Assembly: GCA_030568195.1 (NCBI GenBank)
Contig: JAJLTO010000002.1
Span: 1,178,001 to 1,242,000 of the forward strand
Source: Dipodascopsis uninucleata var. uninucleata
Lineage: Eukaryota > Ascomycota > Lipomycetes > Lipomycetales > Lipomycetaceae
Direction of reading: 5' to 3'
Length of the DNA stretch: 64,000 bases
Part shown: one piece after another, positions 47,621-59,365 of the stretch
Layout of the letters: every line of letters starts with the position of its first letter
How positions within the stretch are numbered: position 1 is the stretch's first letter
Notes under the pieces: generated by a model
Told to the model about the DNA's origin: nothing
What the model saw: the letters and a program-made list of their open reading frames with translations, nothing else
Database searches by the model: none
Program-made: the position numbers and the translations under genes

Positions 47621-48893
47621 ATCCTTTCTCTCCCTGTTCGAGATTGTATTTTACTTTTTTGAGTGACTGGTGTGAAGGAATTTTGAATTCAAATAGTAAT
47701 AATGAACTTTGTACCATGTGCTGAGAGGAAATATGATTTAAATCAATATTTTTTTGTTACTAGTCGATTAATACTTTGATGTTTTGTAGATCTAGAGTAG
47801 AATGAATAAGCATTCTCCTTATTAAAAGCTACATTAGATTTTCAGTTGAATACTGGTTTAAGTAAAAGTTATTGAAGTAGTTCCAGTTAATTAGATAGTT
47901 GTTAAAAGAATATTAGTTTACAGCACATGTCTGAATTAGTCTTATCCTTTATATACCGTATACTATTGATATTGCATAGCCATATGAAGTGACTATTTCT
48001 AGTTAGATGTTAAAAGATAACAATTGATATCAATTGAGGTTATTTGATTCCAGTTCTATGGAACCTAACACGTACTATATAGCCTCGTACTATATATAAC
48101 CTTGGATGCGGTAGTGCACTGATCAAGACTGGACGACTTACTTCACTATTTATATGGGCTATTAGAGATCTGAAGTGCACAGACGGTTACGAAGTGAGTC
48201 CTTCTGAAGATGAAGGAGAAGAGCCTCAAAATTAAGTGAAGACTGCCAGTTTTAAAAAAATAAGCAAGCGTCAGCCAGGGTCCATGGAAGCTAAGATAAT
48301 CCGAAGATACTCTGGTAAACTAACTAACGAGAAATCAATTTATAAGACGGTCCATGATAAAAACTATACACGAGAAAGCGGATAGAGAAGGAAAAAAGAA
48401 GCGTGTTGAAGAATGAGGAAATGATATTAAGATGGAAGTAGCCACTAGGCTTCAAAAAAGTCCTCAAAACATAAATGTAGCCATGACAGTGAACACATCA
48501 AATATAGAAGTAAAAAGCATCAAATTATTGGCCAACCTACTAATAAAAAAACCCCGAGTTTGTCAATAGACAGGGGTTAGTTTCAGTAAATATCATATGG
48601 GCTACAATATTAGTGTGTGATATTCTAAAAGCGTGCCGGAGAGTTTATGTTGAAATATGAATATTACATTAACGTTGGCTGGGAAGCCAATGTTGTGATT
48701 TTTCCGTCTTTGAACAGAGGCGAAGTCCAGAGAAAGAAGCGCTTTACGGGCGCTTCTTTGCTAGCTTTTCGATAGCCTTCATATCTGTAAATTAGTTACT
48801 TTGCTCATCTTTCTTCTCTTCACAATAGTGAAGTCAGCACTCGATGGTATTTTGATAACCGGCGTTTGTGTATTATTGGCGGAAAGAGCTAAG
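47621..48893. other. Spacer after AAC with an inverted repeat
   Basis: 1.27 kb with the AAC 3' end and the promoter of the next gene. A 10-bp perfect inverted repeat with a 7-nt loop lies at 48733-48759. No gene is seen. Confidence 0.5.
48733..48759. repeat. Perfect 10-bp inverted repeat, 7-nt loop
   Basis: AAAGAAGCGC (48733-48742) and its exact reverse complement (48750-48759). Similar in design to the hairpin at 15282. Confidence 0.8.
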
Positions 48894-51800
48894 TGGAGCG
48901 TGGAGTGCAAAGAAAACCAGCTAGAGCTGCTTTTTCAGTCGCAGCCCACAAGTGCAATTCAGGTATACCAATACGCATAGAAGTATTGTGCCTACTAAAT
49001 AGAACGAGATCTTGAACGTCCGGTACAGAAAGCAAAAGTTCCGTCGCTTATTCGACTCACTTTACCGCCAGATCAGGCTGGTTCCCGACCAGTCTACGAG
49101 ATCGTGTTGCATCCGCCGCCTGCTAGTCCCGCAATCAACGACGGTCTGTTAGTATCTAAAGTTTCGACAACGCTCGCAATAGTCTGCTTCGTCGTCTTCT
49201 CATGAGAGGCAATCGAGATCGAGGTCTCGCCACCCACTGGTATACGTCCAAACATCTCCCAGCCGTCCGTGGATAGGCGTCGCGCATGACCACTCTTTAG
49301 TACAGCATCCCCTGGTTCCTAGCCATATGCCTAGTCAACAGCATCGAGCCGTCACTCTAGAAGACGACAACAGTTCTGACAGCAGTCGTCATCGTCGTCA
49401 GCGCCGCACTGCTAGTAATGGCGGTAGAGAGGACAGTGGTAACCAAAGCAGTAACGGTTATGGTAGTAGTGGCAGAGGCCGTCCGGCTCGGGGTCAATAC
49501 GGTAACATTCAGCCTACCAGTCAGCAGACTTCCTCTCCGAGGCATGTCAGCGCTTTGCTACCGCCAACAAGTCATTTTTACGATGAATTTTCTGATGATT
49601 CTGATCACGTCACATCTACGATTTCATCTTCCAGCCGCAATTCACCCCCAGCTGTGCCACGGAGTGTTTCGTCTCCCGTTGTGCTACCAGGTGCCTTTCC
49701 TGTTTACGACAATGAACCTTCTAGATCCACACAGCTACGGAATACACAACAGTTGGAGGCACAACCAGTCGGTGATAGAGACTTGCGCAAGACGCAATAT
49801 GGTCAAGCTCAGACTGAGAGAAATTTTCGTGACTCGGGTGTGGTAGTATCACAGCCGCAGCAAACCGCAGCCCATCTACCTACTCCACCATCTACTGATA
49901 GGACTTCTTGGAGACTAAGTAGAGGTGAATTACCACCGCTTTCTGATATATCAGATGGACTGGCAGGATATAACAATCCCGTAACTAGTGCATATTCTGA
50001 CGGCGTCAGTCACGTACCTTACCAAAGGCCGCAGGCTTTGGCTGTCCCAGTGGTGTCATCCGGTGTGCCAGAAGATTCGTTGCGCACCACACAAGGGACA
50101 TCTTTGCCACAGCAACGGGCGCTGACTGCTGACCAGTTAGACCAACAGGCGCTTTTTTCTCCACCTAGTTTTTTAACTCAGCAGCAGCAACAAGACCCAA
50201 GCCAATACGAAAGAGATTTAGCAGTACCCGATTCAATACATGTTCAGGGTGAGGGTGGACGAGACGAAGCAAACGGAGCATTTATTGATAGAGACAACAC
50301 ACTGACCTCTCAGAACAAAGATCTACATTCACCGAACCTGGTACAGAGCAATCCTTGGGATGGTTATGTGCACAGTGACGTACGGCCCTCGGTATCGGAA
50401 GATTATATAGATCCTGTAGGAGCTGACGAACGTTATTTTCCGCCAGCCGGTTATTCTACAGGTTCCTCGAATATTTCAGCGCACCAAATTTCACCACCTG
50501 CAGTTCCTGAGTTTCAAGTACCTCAGTCGTCTCTTCCTCCTGTTTCATCACATCTGTCATCAGTACCATCGTCATTGGCGTCAGGCGCCGCTCCATCGGC
50601 TTCTTTAATAAGATCCTCTCCGCATCTCGGTCGAGACGAAGTTCCGTTTTCTATTGGCCAATTACCATCTTCGAATATTCAAACACCCCAGGAAGCTATC
50701 TTGAGGAATTCCTCTAATTCTCCACGTTTCTCTTCTAGAGCACCATCCGCGCCGTCTGTTCGGCAGTCCTCTGCTAGCGGAAGTTTACACTCTGACGGCT
50801 ACGGAAACCTCACCAGGGAGATACCTACTGTGTCACCAGTCCCGCCGCCGGCGGTACCACAGTTAGCTTCTGTAGCACCAGCACCAACACCAGGCCTTCC
50901 TACTATTGAACGAAGAAATCTAGGATTTTCGCCTCCTATGGCAGTTCCATTTTCAAGCCAGGCACTACCCACGCCGCCTGTTCAGCAGCATCACGAGCAT
51001 CAGCATTACTATCACCAAAACGGAACTTCACCGCATAGTCAGCCTCCTCCTTTTCAAGCATCGGCTCCAGCTCCAGCGCAGCCAGCTCCCCAATCTGTTC
51101 CTCAGACTGTACCTGTCACAGTTCCACCGGTTCAAAACATTACTCCCCAGCAGGCGATGGGTACCACTGGTTGGTTTCCTGTTAGCACTTTACCAGCGAC
51201 TACGTCATTTGTTGCTCCTGCTGCGAGCGGTTATGCTATCTTGCCAAATCCTCCTGCGATGGTACAAACGGCCCCGAACCTTTGCCCTGTTTGCTATGAC
51301 CCATTTTACCATCATTATGGACATCACCATCATAGCGGTGTCTCCCGTTCACGCTCCAGTTCACGTTCACGCTCTCATTCCCACAGCAGTGGAAATGATA
51401 AAATTGTCGTGATTCCCGGTGGTGGTGGTGGTACTGGTGGTGGTAGTGGTTCGGGTACTGTTATTTATCCGCCATATGCTCCTCCTCCGATATTTCCTGG
51501 AAGTTATGGACCGCTTCTACCTGGGCCTGCTCCTGCTCCTGTTCCTATTCCCTCTACGCCAAATTATGATCCTATGGAATTTGCAAAGGAACAGAAACGG
51601 CTAGACGACGAACGCAGAAAATTAGATGAAGAGAGAAATGAGTACGAGAAAGCAACTATGCGTGACCATCATAGAGCCGAGATGGATCATCAGGCGGCTA
51701 ATGCTGAGCGAATACAGTCCGAATTACGAGCAGAAGCTATGAGAGAGCAAGAGAGGCTCAAGGCTGAAGCTGAGAAGGAAAGGGAGCATGCTAGGACAGA

Positions 51801-52440
51801 AGCTGAAAGATTGAAAGCTGAGATGATGGCGGAGAATGAAAAGCAGAAAGCTGAAACTGAAAAACAGAGAATAGAGGCTGAAAAGCAAAAGGAGGAAGCT
51901 GAAAAGCAGAGAATAGAAGCATTAAGGCAAAAAGAAGAAGCTGAAAGGCAAAAGGCGGAAGCTGAGAGATTTCAAAAAGAAATGAAAGAAATCATCGCTC
52001 GTCACGATGACAAGAACAAAATTATCATCGTTAAAAACGATGAGTACAAGAGAATCTGGGAAATCCCAATGTCTAAAGCAAGAACATGGCAGCAATTTCA
52101 ACAGCGCATGCTAGAGGCATTTCCACCTTCGGCTTTCGAGTTGCTTGAGATGGGATCATTTGAAGTTCGCCGAGCAATAGATAAAGTCCATATATTGCCT
52201 TCTTTATGGGAGGACGCATTAAGGGAAGGTACGGAGTACGAAATTCGTTTATTACATCCTCCGCCACCTCCAAAGCCTGCACCACCTCCTCCTGAGGAAT
52301 CTAAAAAGAAAAAAAAAAGGTTTTCCAGGAGATTTTCTCGACCTCCAGGTCCTAAAGATTTGTCCTTCGCAAAATGGTTTGGTGAAGTTGATAAGCTCGA
52401 ACGTCCACCTTTCGAACAGCATAGAAGAATTCTTGGTTAA
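48894..52440 (+). CDS. Large disordered coiled-coil protein with a ubiquitin-like domain
   Basis: The main exon is open from before 49327 (first ATG) to 52440 and gives 1037 residues from that ATG. The frame continues upstream as serine/arginine-rich and then proline-rich coding-like sequence (about 48894-49145), interrupted by probable short introns, so the real start is upstream and unresolved. From the 49327 ATG: residues 1-660 disordered (S/P/Q-rich); about 665-700 His/Ser/Arg-rich; a polyglycine run; about 750-890 a long EKQK/EAE coiled coil. Residues about 895-975 look like a ubiquitin-like fold (KIIIVKNDEYKRIWEIPMSK, RTWQQFQQRMLEAF, YEIRLLHPP) of the ULD type found in filamentous fungi. 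A PPPPPKP segment follows, then a basic run and the C-terminus. No enzymatic domain is seen; function unknown. Confidence 0.75.
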
Positions 52441-53308
52441 CAATTCCATAGTAATTGTATTACTATTTCTCCACGGGCAGCTGAAGCATATATGGAAAGA
52501 TAACGCTTTTCAAGCAAAGTATTTATTTCCAAATTTCTGGTTTTTCTACGGCGTCTGCGGCATGTTGCCATATCATCAGGCTATATAATGTTACATTAGG
52601 TTATCTGAAAGACAATTATTAGTGTACTCCACTGTCTGTTAAAGCAGAAATATTAATTTTGCATTTGTAATTCTTTGTAGCTTCATGTTTATGCTTATCC
52701 TTTTTGTATTGTATTTCTTTTTTGATTTTTACTTCATGTTTAATTTAATTCGCTTCTATTTCTTATTCTAATTATTTGCGGTTTGCATATGTTTGCAACC
52801 TCTTACTATTTTGTTTATTAGTAACTTGTATTTCTTACATTTCACTAAAAGGAATTTTGTTCATGTATAGCAACCTGACAATTTATATATTCAATTACCT
52901 ATAGGAGTTTTGGCTATTTAATATTTAAATGCAGTGTACTGTTTGTGTCTGACGCCTTCAAACTGAAAATAATACTGTAAATTTGATAGAAATTCGTCGT
53001 ATTCTTCGTCGTTGTGCATTTTTCTAAGCCAATTTTTTTTTTACCATCAGCTGCCTTATTTGCTTTGAAAGTCAATTAGTTATACACCAAAATAGTTTCA
53101 GCAAATATAATCTATAGTACATATAGAAAGAACATCTCTAGTCACATATAGCGTTAACAAGCGGATAGTTCATCTCTAGTGTGCGAGGGAAGGGACAAGG
53201 CTCAACTTCAAACATACTTAAGTTGAACAAATCCATTAAGTCATTGAGCAGTGGATAAGCAAAAAAGTGGACAATTCGTCAACAACTAATCAAATTGGAT
53301 AAAGCATC
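52441..53308. other. Spacer before MDM20
   Basis: 868 bp, T-rich after the upstream stop. It should hold a 3' UTR and the MDM20 promoter. No gene is seen. Confidence 0.5.
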
Positions 53309-56133
53309 ATGAGCAACTATCGAGCCAACGTCATCTGGGATGCAATCGACTCTCGATCTTACAAACAGGCTATGTTACATGTAACTAAGGCACTGAAGAG
53401 AAACCCGAAGGATGAATATGTTCTTGTAAGATAGTGTTATATGATTTACAAAAGCTATGGTTGCTATTGGGCTCACCATATTGAATAACCATTTTACGAT
53501 TTAAAATTAATGAAATACTAATAACATCAATGTGTCTAATAGGCCCTGAAAGCATATATACTTTTTATGCAGAAGAAGATGAACGAATCGTTACTCCTTA
53601 CCAAAGAACTAGTAGCACAAAATCCGGTCGATCCTCGCACTCTGGAGCTTCTTTATGGCATATTGCTGGATGCAGAAGGACGTACGTAGCTATTCATGAT
53701 TTAGTTGAGTATATGGCTTTATGATAATGCAGACTGGTGGCTAACCATGGCGTGGTTAATTGCTATTATGAATACAGTCGAAGAAGCAGGAAAAGTTTAT
53801 GAAGGAGCAGCGCGCAAACGACCTAGAGATGAAGAACTTAATCTAAATTGGTTCTGGGCTATGTGTACCGGTGGAGATGTTCGCGGTCAGCAGAAGGTAT
53901 GTATCATTTTAGTGAAGCTATGCTAAGAGAAATATATTGCTGATTAAGGAACACATCTTAACGGATACAGGCGGCTATGGCATTACAGAAATCATTCTCT
54001 CGTCGTCACTATATTCTCTATTCAATAATGAGTGGCTTCTTGTTAGCTTCGAGTCCAGATATCGTGCAACAGGAAAAGACGCTTTTCTCTACACTCACAT
54101 ACAGGTTGATGCCACTGATAGAGCCCATTCAAACTGCAGAGGAAGCTGTTCTTAAAGCTCACGTTTTGGCCTTATTACCAGATAAGCAAGACGAACTGAT
54201 TGCATTTTTGACTGCCGAATCCGCGGAAAAATGGAATAATCTCGAGCTTGCGACTTTACGTCTCGATAAAGTAGTTGCAAGTGAGAACTGGGATCTAGTA
54301 TTTGAGGTTGCGATGCGGACGCTAACAAAAGAACTGCGTGATGATTTTGACAGCTGGAAAGTGCTGGCATTAGCAGTTAAAAAGATTGGCAGTTCCGAGA
54401 AATTACAGGAGTTTGAAAAGCTTCTGAAGGAGAAGGCGAAAACACGTAATGGTGCACTTGCTGCTGTACATTATGCTACTGTTAAAACTGACAAAGAATC
54501 AGAACTGCTAGAGGCATCTAAATTATACTTCCAGAACTTTGGACGGAAACAATGTGCTTTTGAAGACCTTAGATGGTATTTAACTTCAATATCGGCAAAA
54601 ACCGAGTGGCTTGAGTTTATCGATTCTTTCATTCAAGAGAATGAAATTGAGGGTCGGCTAAATATTTCTTCAAGTGATCAAATTAATGTTCTCGTAAATG
54701 CTCGTAAATTTCATTATCTCCTTGCTCCTGAAGACAAGACATTTGTTGACGAAAACTTGAAGCTATACATTGAGCTACTGCCTACATTCAAGAGTAAGGT
54801 AGTGACAGATTATCATTATGGAACGGATTTATTGTTAATGTCAGCTTGCTGGATACTTGAAGGTCGCTCAACGTCATTTGCTATGGATGGTTCTATAGAT
54901 AAAGTACTTTTTGCTATTGTACTCCTTGAAATTGCAGCTAGCAGAGACAAACATCAATTTTATGTCAGACTCTGGTTAGTCAGACTTTACATGTACCTTG
55001 GCTGTTTTCAGAGTGCTCTTGGGCATTTCATGGCATTGTCGATCAAGAATGTTCAGTATGATACTCTCGCACATTATTTATTCTCGCGCATTTCAACTAT
55101 ACATCCAAACTATTCGGCTCTGCTCAAAACGAGAGAAATCTATGACACGAATGCTGTCCAAACTCCTCAAATGATTAAGTCTGCATATCAACGTGCAGCA
55201 TATTCTCAAATTGCAGGTTTTATGGAATTTTCTCGTCGTCTTAGTGACAGTATTGGTAAAGGTACCTTAGTTATTGAAGCTAAGCGTATTGCCAGATTAC
55301 TTGGAATGAAAATGGAGGGCCTTGCGATCAATCCCAGACTTTCGAAAACGACATGGCAAGATAATCGTGATTACGACGTGCTATACAATATTGGCGATAA
55401 TAGTGATATCGAGAAGAAATATAGTATTGGTATTAGACAAGACGCATCTTGGGTTAAAGCTTTTATTGTCAAGGAGGCGATAATTGATAGTATCCTAGAA
55501 ATGGACACGGAAAAGTTGGAGATCTGGAAACAGGATTTGAGTGAACTATTGAAGAGCTCTACATCATTGACTCCGGGAGAAAAACTTAGTATGAGTATTG
55601 CTATTTCACTGACGGATATTGCATTGCGTCATTCGGTAGATGACTATAAGAAACTGGAGAACTTGATAAAAGAATTTATTTCGGTAGTAGCCAAGTGGGA
55701 GAGTTCGGACTCCTTAAACTGGGAATGGCTTCATTCGAGATTTTTGCTCTTTGAGACATTCAAGATCATTCAAACTGCACTAGATTCCCTATCTTCTGCA
55801 TCTGTTGGAGTGAAGAAGAGAACCACAACATCTGTTGCCGCAATCAAACAGACAATTTCGGCATCTGTGGATCAGATAAAAGAAGATGCAAGGCGCTTGA
55901 AGCTTTCTAGAGACAGTTGGGCATCCGAGAAGATTACCTTCTTGGAAACTTGGTCTTCGATTGAAGAGTTATGCGTAAGTTTTACATCAAGCTTATGAGA
56001 ATTTTATACTAGACACTAATTTTGTTTAACTATTTTCATCCAGGCTTCCACGAACTCTCTAGAGAATATAATACAAGGCATAGCAAAGAGTCAGAATGAA
56101 GCGCTTACGCTACTGAGAAACATCAGATTATAA
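53309..56133 (+). CDS. MDM20: NatB N-acetyltransferase auxiliary subunit Mdm20 (Naa25)
   Basis: TPR-type scaffold that anchors the catalytic Naa20 subunit to ribosomes for N-terminal acetylation of Met-Asp/Glu/Asn proteins, including tropomyosin and actin. Exons are 53309-53425, 53543-53681, 53778-53896, 53971-55974 and 56044-56133; 822 residues, close to the yeast 796. The start NVIWDAIDSRSYKQAMLH and repeats such as KRNPKDEYVLALKAYIL, EEAGKVYEGAARKRP and DVRGQQKAAMALQKSF match the family. The third acceptor (53777) was selected by phase. The C-terminal part is helical without further motifs. No catalytic GNAT domain, as expected. Confidence 0.9.
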
Positions 56134-57065
56134 TTAGCAAATGAGCCGTCGCAATAACAAGAAATGTGCCCTTTACTTAGCAGCTTTCTATATCAAAGAT
56201 AGTGTATATAATAGTAACGCTGCTCCAATGGAGAATATCCAAAATAGAATAGAGGGCATGCATTGAATAATAAAGCTATTTATAATATAGAATAGATGAT
56301 GAGATAATAGTTACAAATAATAGACCATCTTTGCATTTGCGTACGGCTGTAGATATATGGAGTAGGTAGGTTGTAGTATGTTTAGTTCATGGTAAAGGGT
56401 TTTGGATAGTCGGATAACTTGCGATGAACCTGGTAGATCTAATACTATTCTATCCATTCTTTCCTTTTTATTCCATCAATTTTTCACCACCAGAGACTCA
56501 GTAGTTGGGTAATTATTGGAATTAACGGGTTAGTAAAAGGATATCTAATGTATTGTTTTGTTAGTAAGGATTTTTAAATGAGTCGAACTATCCAAAGACA
56601 TTAATAGTGGTAGATCTGATAGCGAGAAGCGGTTCTAAGCATCAATATAAAACTAGTGGGCTAAGAGTAAAAAGTCTTATTATATTACAACCATATTAAC
56701 AGATTTTCTAGTGGTGAGTAGGTTTACATAAATCAATACTCCATGATGGATAGAGCTAGATACATTAGTTACTAATTATTAGGAGTGTTTCGATTTGAAA
56801 GGAGACAACCATCACACGGAAGAGGACAAAAGGCTAGCCAGCAACTTATTGTCGTCTGATCTATGATATATCCTTTATTTCATCAACTATTCAATATATA
56901 CGGATAATTGTTTATTAAGGTGCGATCACTTGCTGCATAATCCTATATAGTTTGGCGATTTGTAAATGCATGGCTGTATGATGTAATCAATCATTAACGT
57001 CTAACTATCGCAGCTTGTTGAGTTAAATACTATTAAATTCTATATTAACAGAGACATAGAAAAAA
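56134..57065. other. Spacer between MDM20 and UBX5
   Basis: 932 bp, AT-rich, same-strand neighbours. No feature recognised. Confidence 0.5.
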
Positions 57066-58653
57066 ATGGACGAAGAAGAAATGATCGCAAATTTTACTGC
57101 CATTACTGGTGCAGACCCTGAAAGAGCACGCCAATATCTGGCCGTTTCAGATAATGTTCTCGACCAGGCAATCAATTTCTTTCTTGAAACTGGAGGTGCT
57201 GCTTTAGATGGAGGTGCACAGGCAACTACTGCGATGAGAGAATCGGAGTCAGAGGCTATGGTAGGAACAAATATTGTGTACAAATCGTAGATCTTACTAT
57301 GGCTGTGATTGCTGACATTTTTTGGATGGTAGGATGACGAGGACGAAGATGCGGCGATTGCTGCTCGCTTACAAAGAGAAGAGGATTCACGAAGGGAGCC
57401 TGAAGTTCGCGAGCGAATCCAGCCACGTACTGAGACTCTAGTAGAAGATTTTGGCTATTATCCTCAGGAAACGACGTCTAATTTAAGAAGTATGTATTGA
57501 CTTAGGTTACGGATATAATGGAATCTGGACTCGACTAACATACCGTAATTCAGCGGTTCGTCCTGGAATTTTCAATCAGTCTCCAGGAGGTATAAGAGTA
57601 ACGAATAGTCAACCATTGACAGACAAACAATCTAGACTGGAACAATTATTCAGACCTCCATTTGATATTATGTCAACATATGACTTTGAAACTGCACAGC
57701 GCAAAGGTCGCGAAGACAAAAAGTGGTTGTTGGTTAATGTCCAAGATTTGTCTGATTTCCAATGCCAAGTTCTCAATCGAGACTTCTGGTCTAATGACGC
57801 CTTAAAGGAGACAGTTAGAGCCAATTTCATATTTATGCAATTCTCTAAAGATACTTATGAGGGTCAGCAATTTATTCAATACTATCCTATCCAAAAATAC
57901 CCTTATATTGCCATTTTGGATCCCCGTACAGGAGAAGAAATGAAATCTTGGCCAGATGTACCTTCTCCTGAAGATTGGATCGTATCGGTACACGAGTTCT
58001 TGGATCGTTTTAGTCTTGATCCTAAGTCTCGAAATCCAATTGGTAAAGTAGCAAAGCATAAGTCCTTTGATCATATGACTGAAGAGGAACAGATCAAGTA
58101 TGCGCTTGAAAGGTCGCTTGGAAAGCAGGACGAGGAGGAGGCAAGTGAAATGTCAAGCGTTAGCTATGCAGGAAGTGACATGTCGGATAGTGCGACTTTA
58201 AGCGGTGGTCTTCGAGATAAAGGAAAGCGAAAAATTGAAGTCATTGATATTGATGACGACGATAACGACGATGATATGGATATTACGGGCACTATCGATC
58301 AAGAATCAGCCTCGTCCGCTACTGCTACTGCGTCTTCGCCCTCGGTCACTCAATTTGACCGTATAGAACCCGTATCAAGAGCAGAACCTGCTGCGGACCC
58401 TAAAACTACCACCAGAGTTCAGATTCGTTTGGGCGATGGCACGAGATTTATCAGGAGATTCAACCTTACTGACACAGTTAGAATGCTATTCGAATATGCA
58501 AAGTCTGATATCAGTGCCTTAAAAGGGAAACGATTTCAGATCATTAGTAGTGATAGGAAAAAGCTTATTGAGTTTTTGGATCAGACTATTGAGGAAACGG
58601 GACTAAAGAATGCTGTCGTTCTTATTGAGATTGATGATGACGACGAAGCCTAA
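57066..58653 (+). CDS. UBX5: UBA-UAS-UBX protein, Cdc48 adaptor (Ubx5/UBXN7 type)
   Basis: Links ubiquitinated substrates and cullin ligases to the AAA ATPase Cdc48/p97. Exons 57066-57260, 57333-57489 and 57554-58653 give 483 residues. Order: UBA (residues 1-45, FTAITGADPERARQYLAVS); a thioredoxin-like UAS domain (about 140-275, RPPFDIM to WIVSVHEFLDRF); a UIM-like helix (about 293-310, TEEEQIKYALERSLGKQ); an acidic stretch; and UBX (about 400-480, TRVQIRLGDGTRFIRRF). The usual Phe-Pro-Arg p97-contact loop reads SSDRKKL here, so binding may be altered. The domain order is diagnostic. Confidence 0.92.
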
Positions 58654-59365
58654 ATAGAAGTTGCCAAATTTACATTGGAAGGATTTAAGCAGTTTATGGA
58701 GAATATTATATACTACTTTGCATTTAAAACTCTTACTTCCTTAAGTTCCATATTTACTTCCATTGTACAATCGTTCTGGTGTTATTTTTATATGACCCTA
58801 TCGTGTTCATAACTTATCGAAGTTTCCGTTTGCATTTAACCATTGAATTAGTTCCTTTTTGCTGCTACCAAACTATCAGTGGCTTCTATTTCTCATAATG
58901 AATTTTGGCATTAACGCCGCACGGATGATCTCGTATGTTTGTTTACGGATATAACCTAACCCAATTTAATGTCATCCTCGACTAGTCGAATTTCGAATTC
59001 TTTAGGAAAGGAAAAGAGATGTCTTCTCAGTGACTCGAGCAGAAAATAAACTATAAAACTTGTATACACCGTTTCTATAGCAGTATTCTAAGATTTGTTA
59101 ATAAGTGAATCGTCAGTGTACTTGTGACATCAGAATAATAGTGTAAGAGCGAAGTTTGGGAAGCGAAATCAACCACAGTTCATAATCATTTGCTTGAGGT
59201 TCTGTGGCTCTTTGGACACGGTCTTTGGTAATCGAATTGTCAACAGGAGCATAAGTTTCAGCTGGCTTGGTCTTTATTTAGCAAAATTTTGGACAGTTAT
59301 CAAGTTGCTCTGTGGTCGGACGTGTGGATTCGAAATCAGATATATATTCTAGAGCCTAAGAAGCA
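58654..59365. promoter_or_regulatory. Upstream region of the GCK-III kinase
   Basis: 712 bp between same-strand genes. No specific element recognised. Confidence 0.45.

Noticed and set aside
46839-47666. Three long plus-strand ORFs inside AAC
   Set aside because: They are alternate-frame shadows of the codon-biased AAC exon (Leu/Val/Ser-rich translations).
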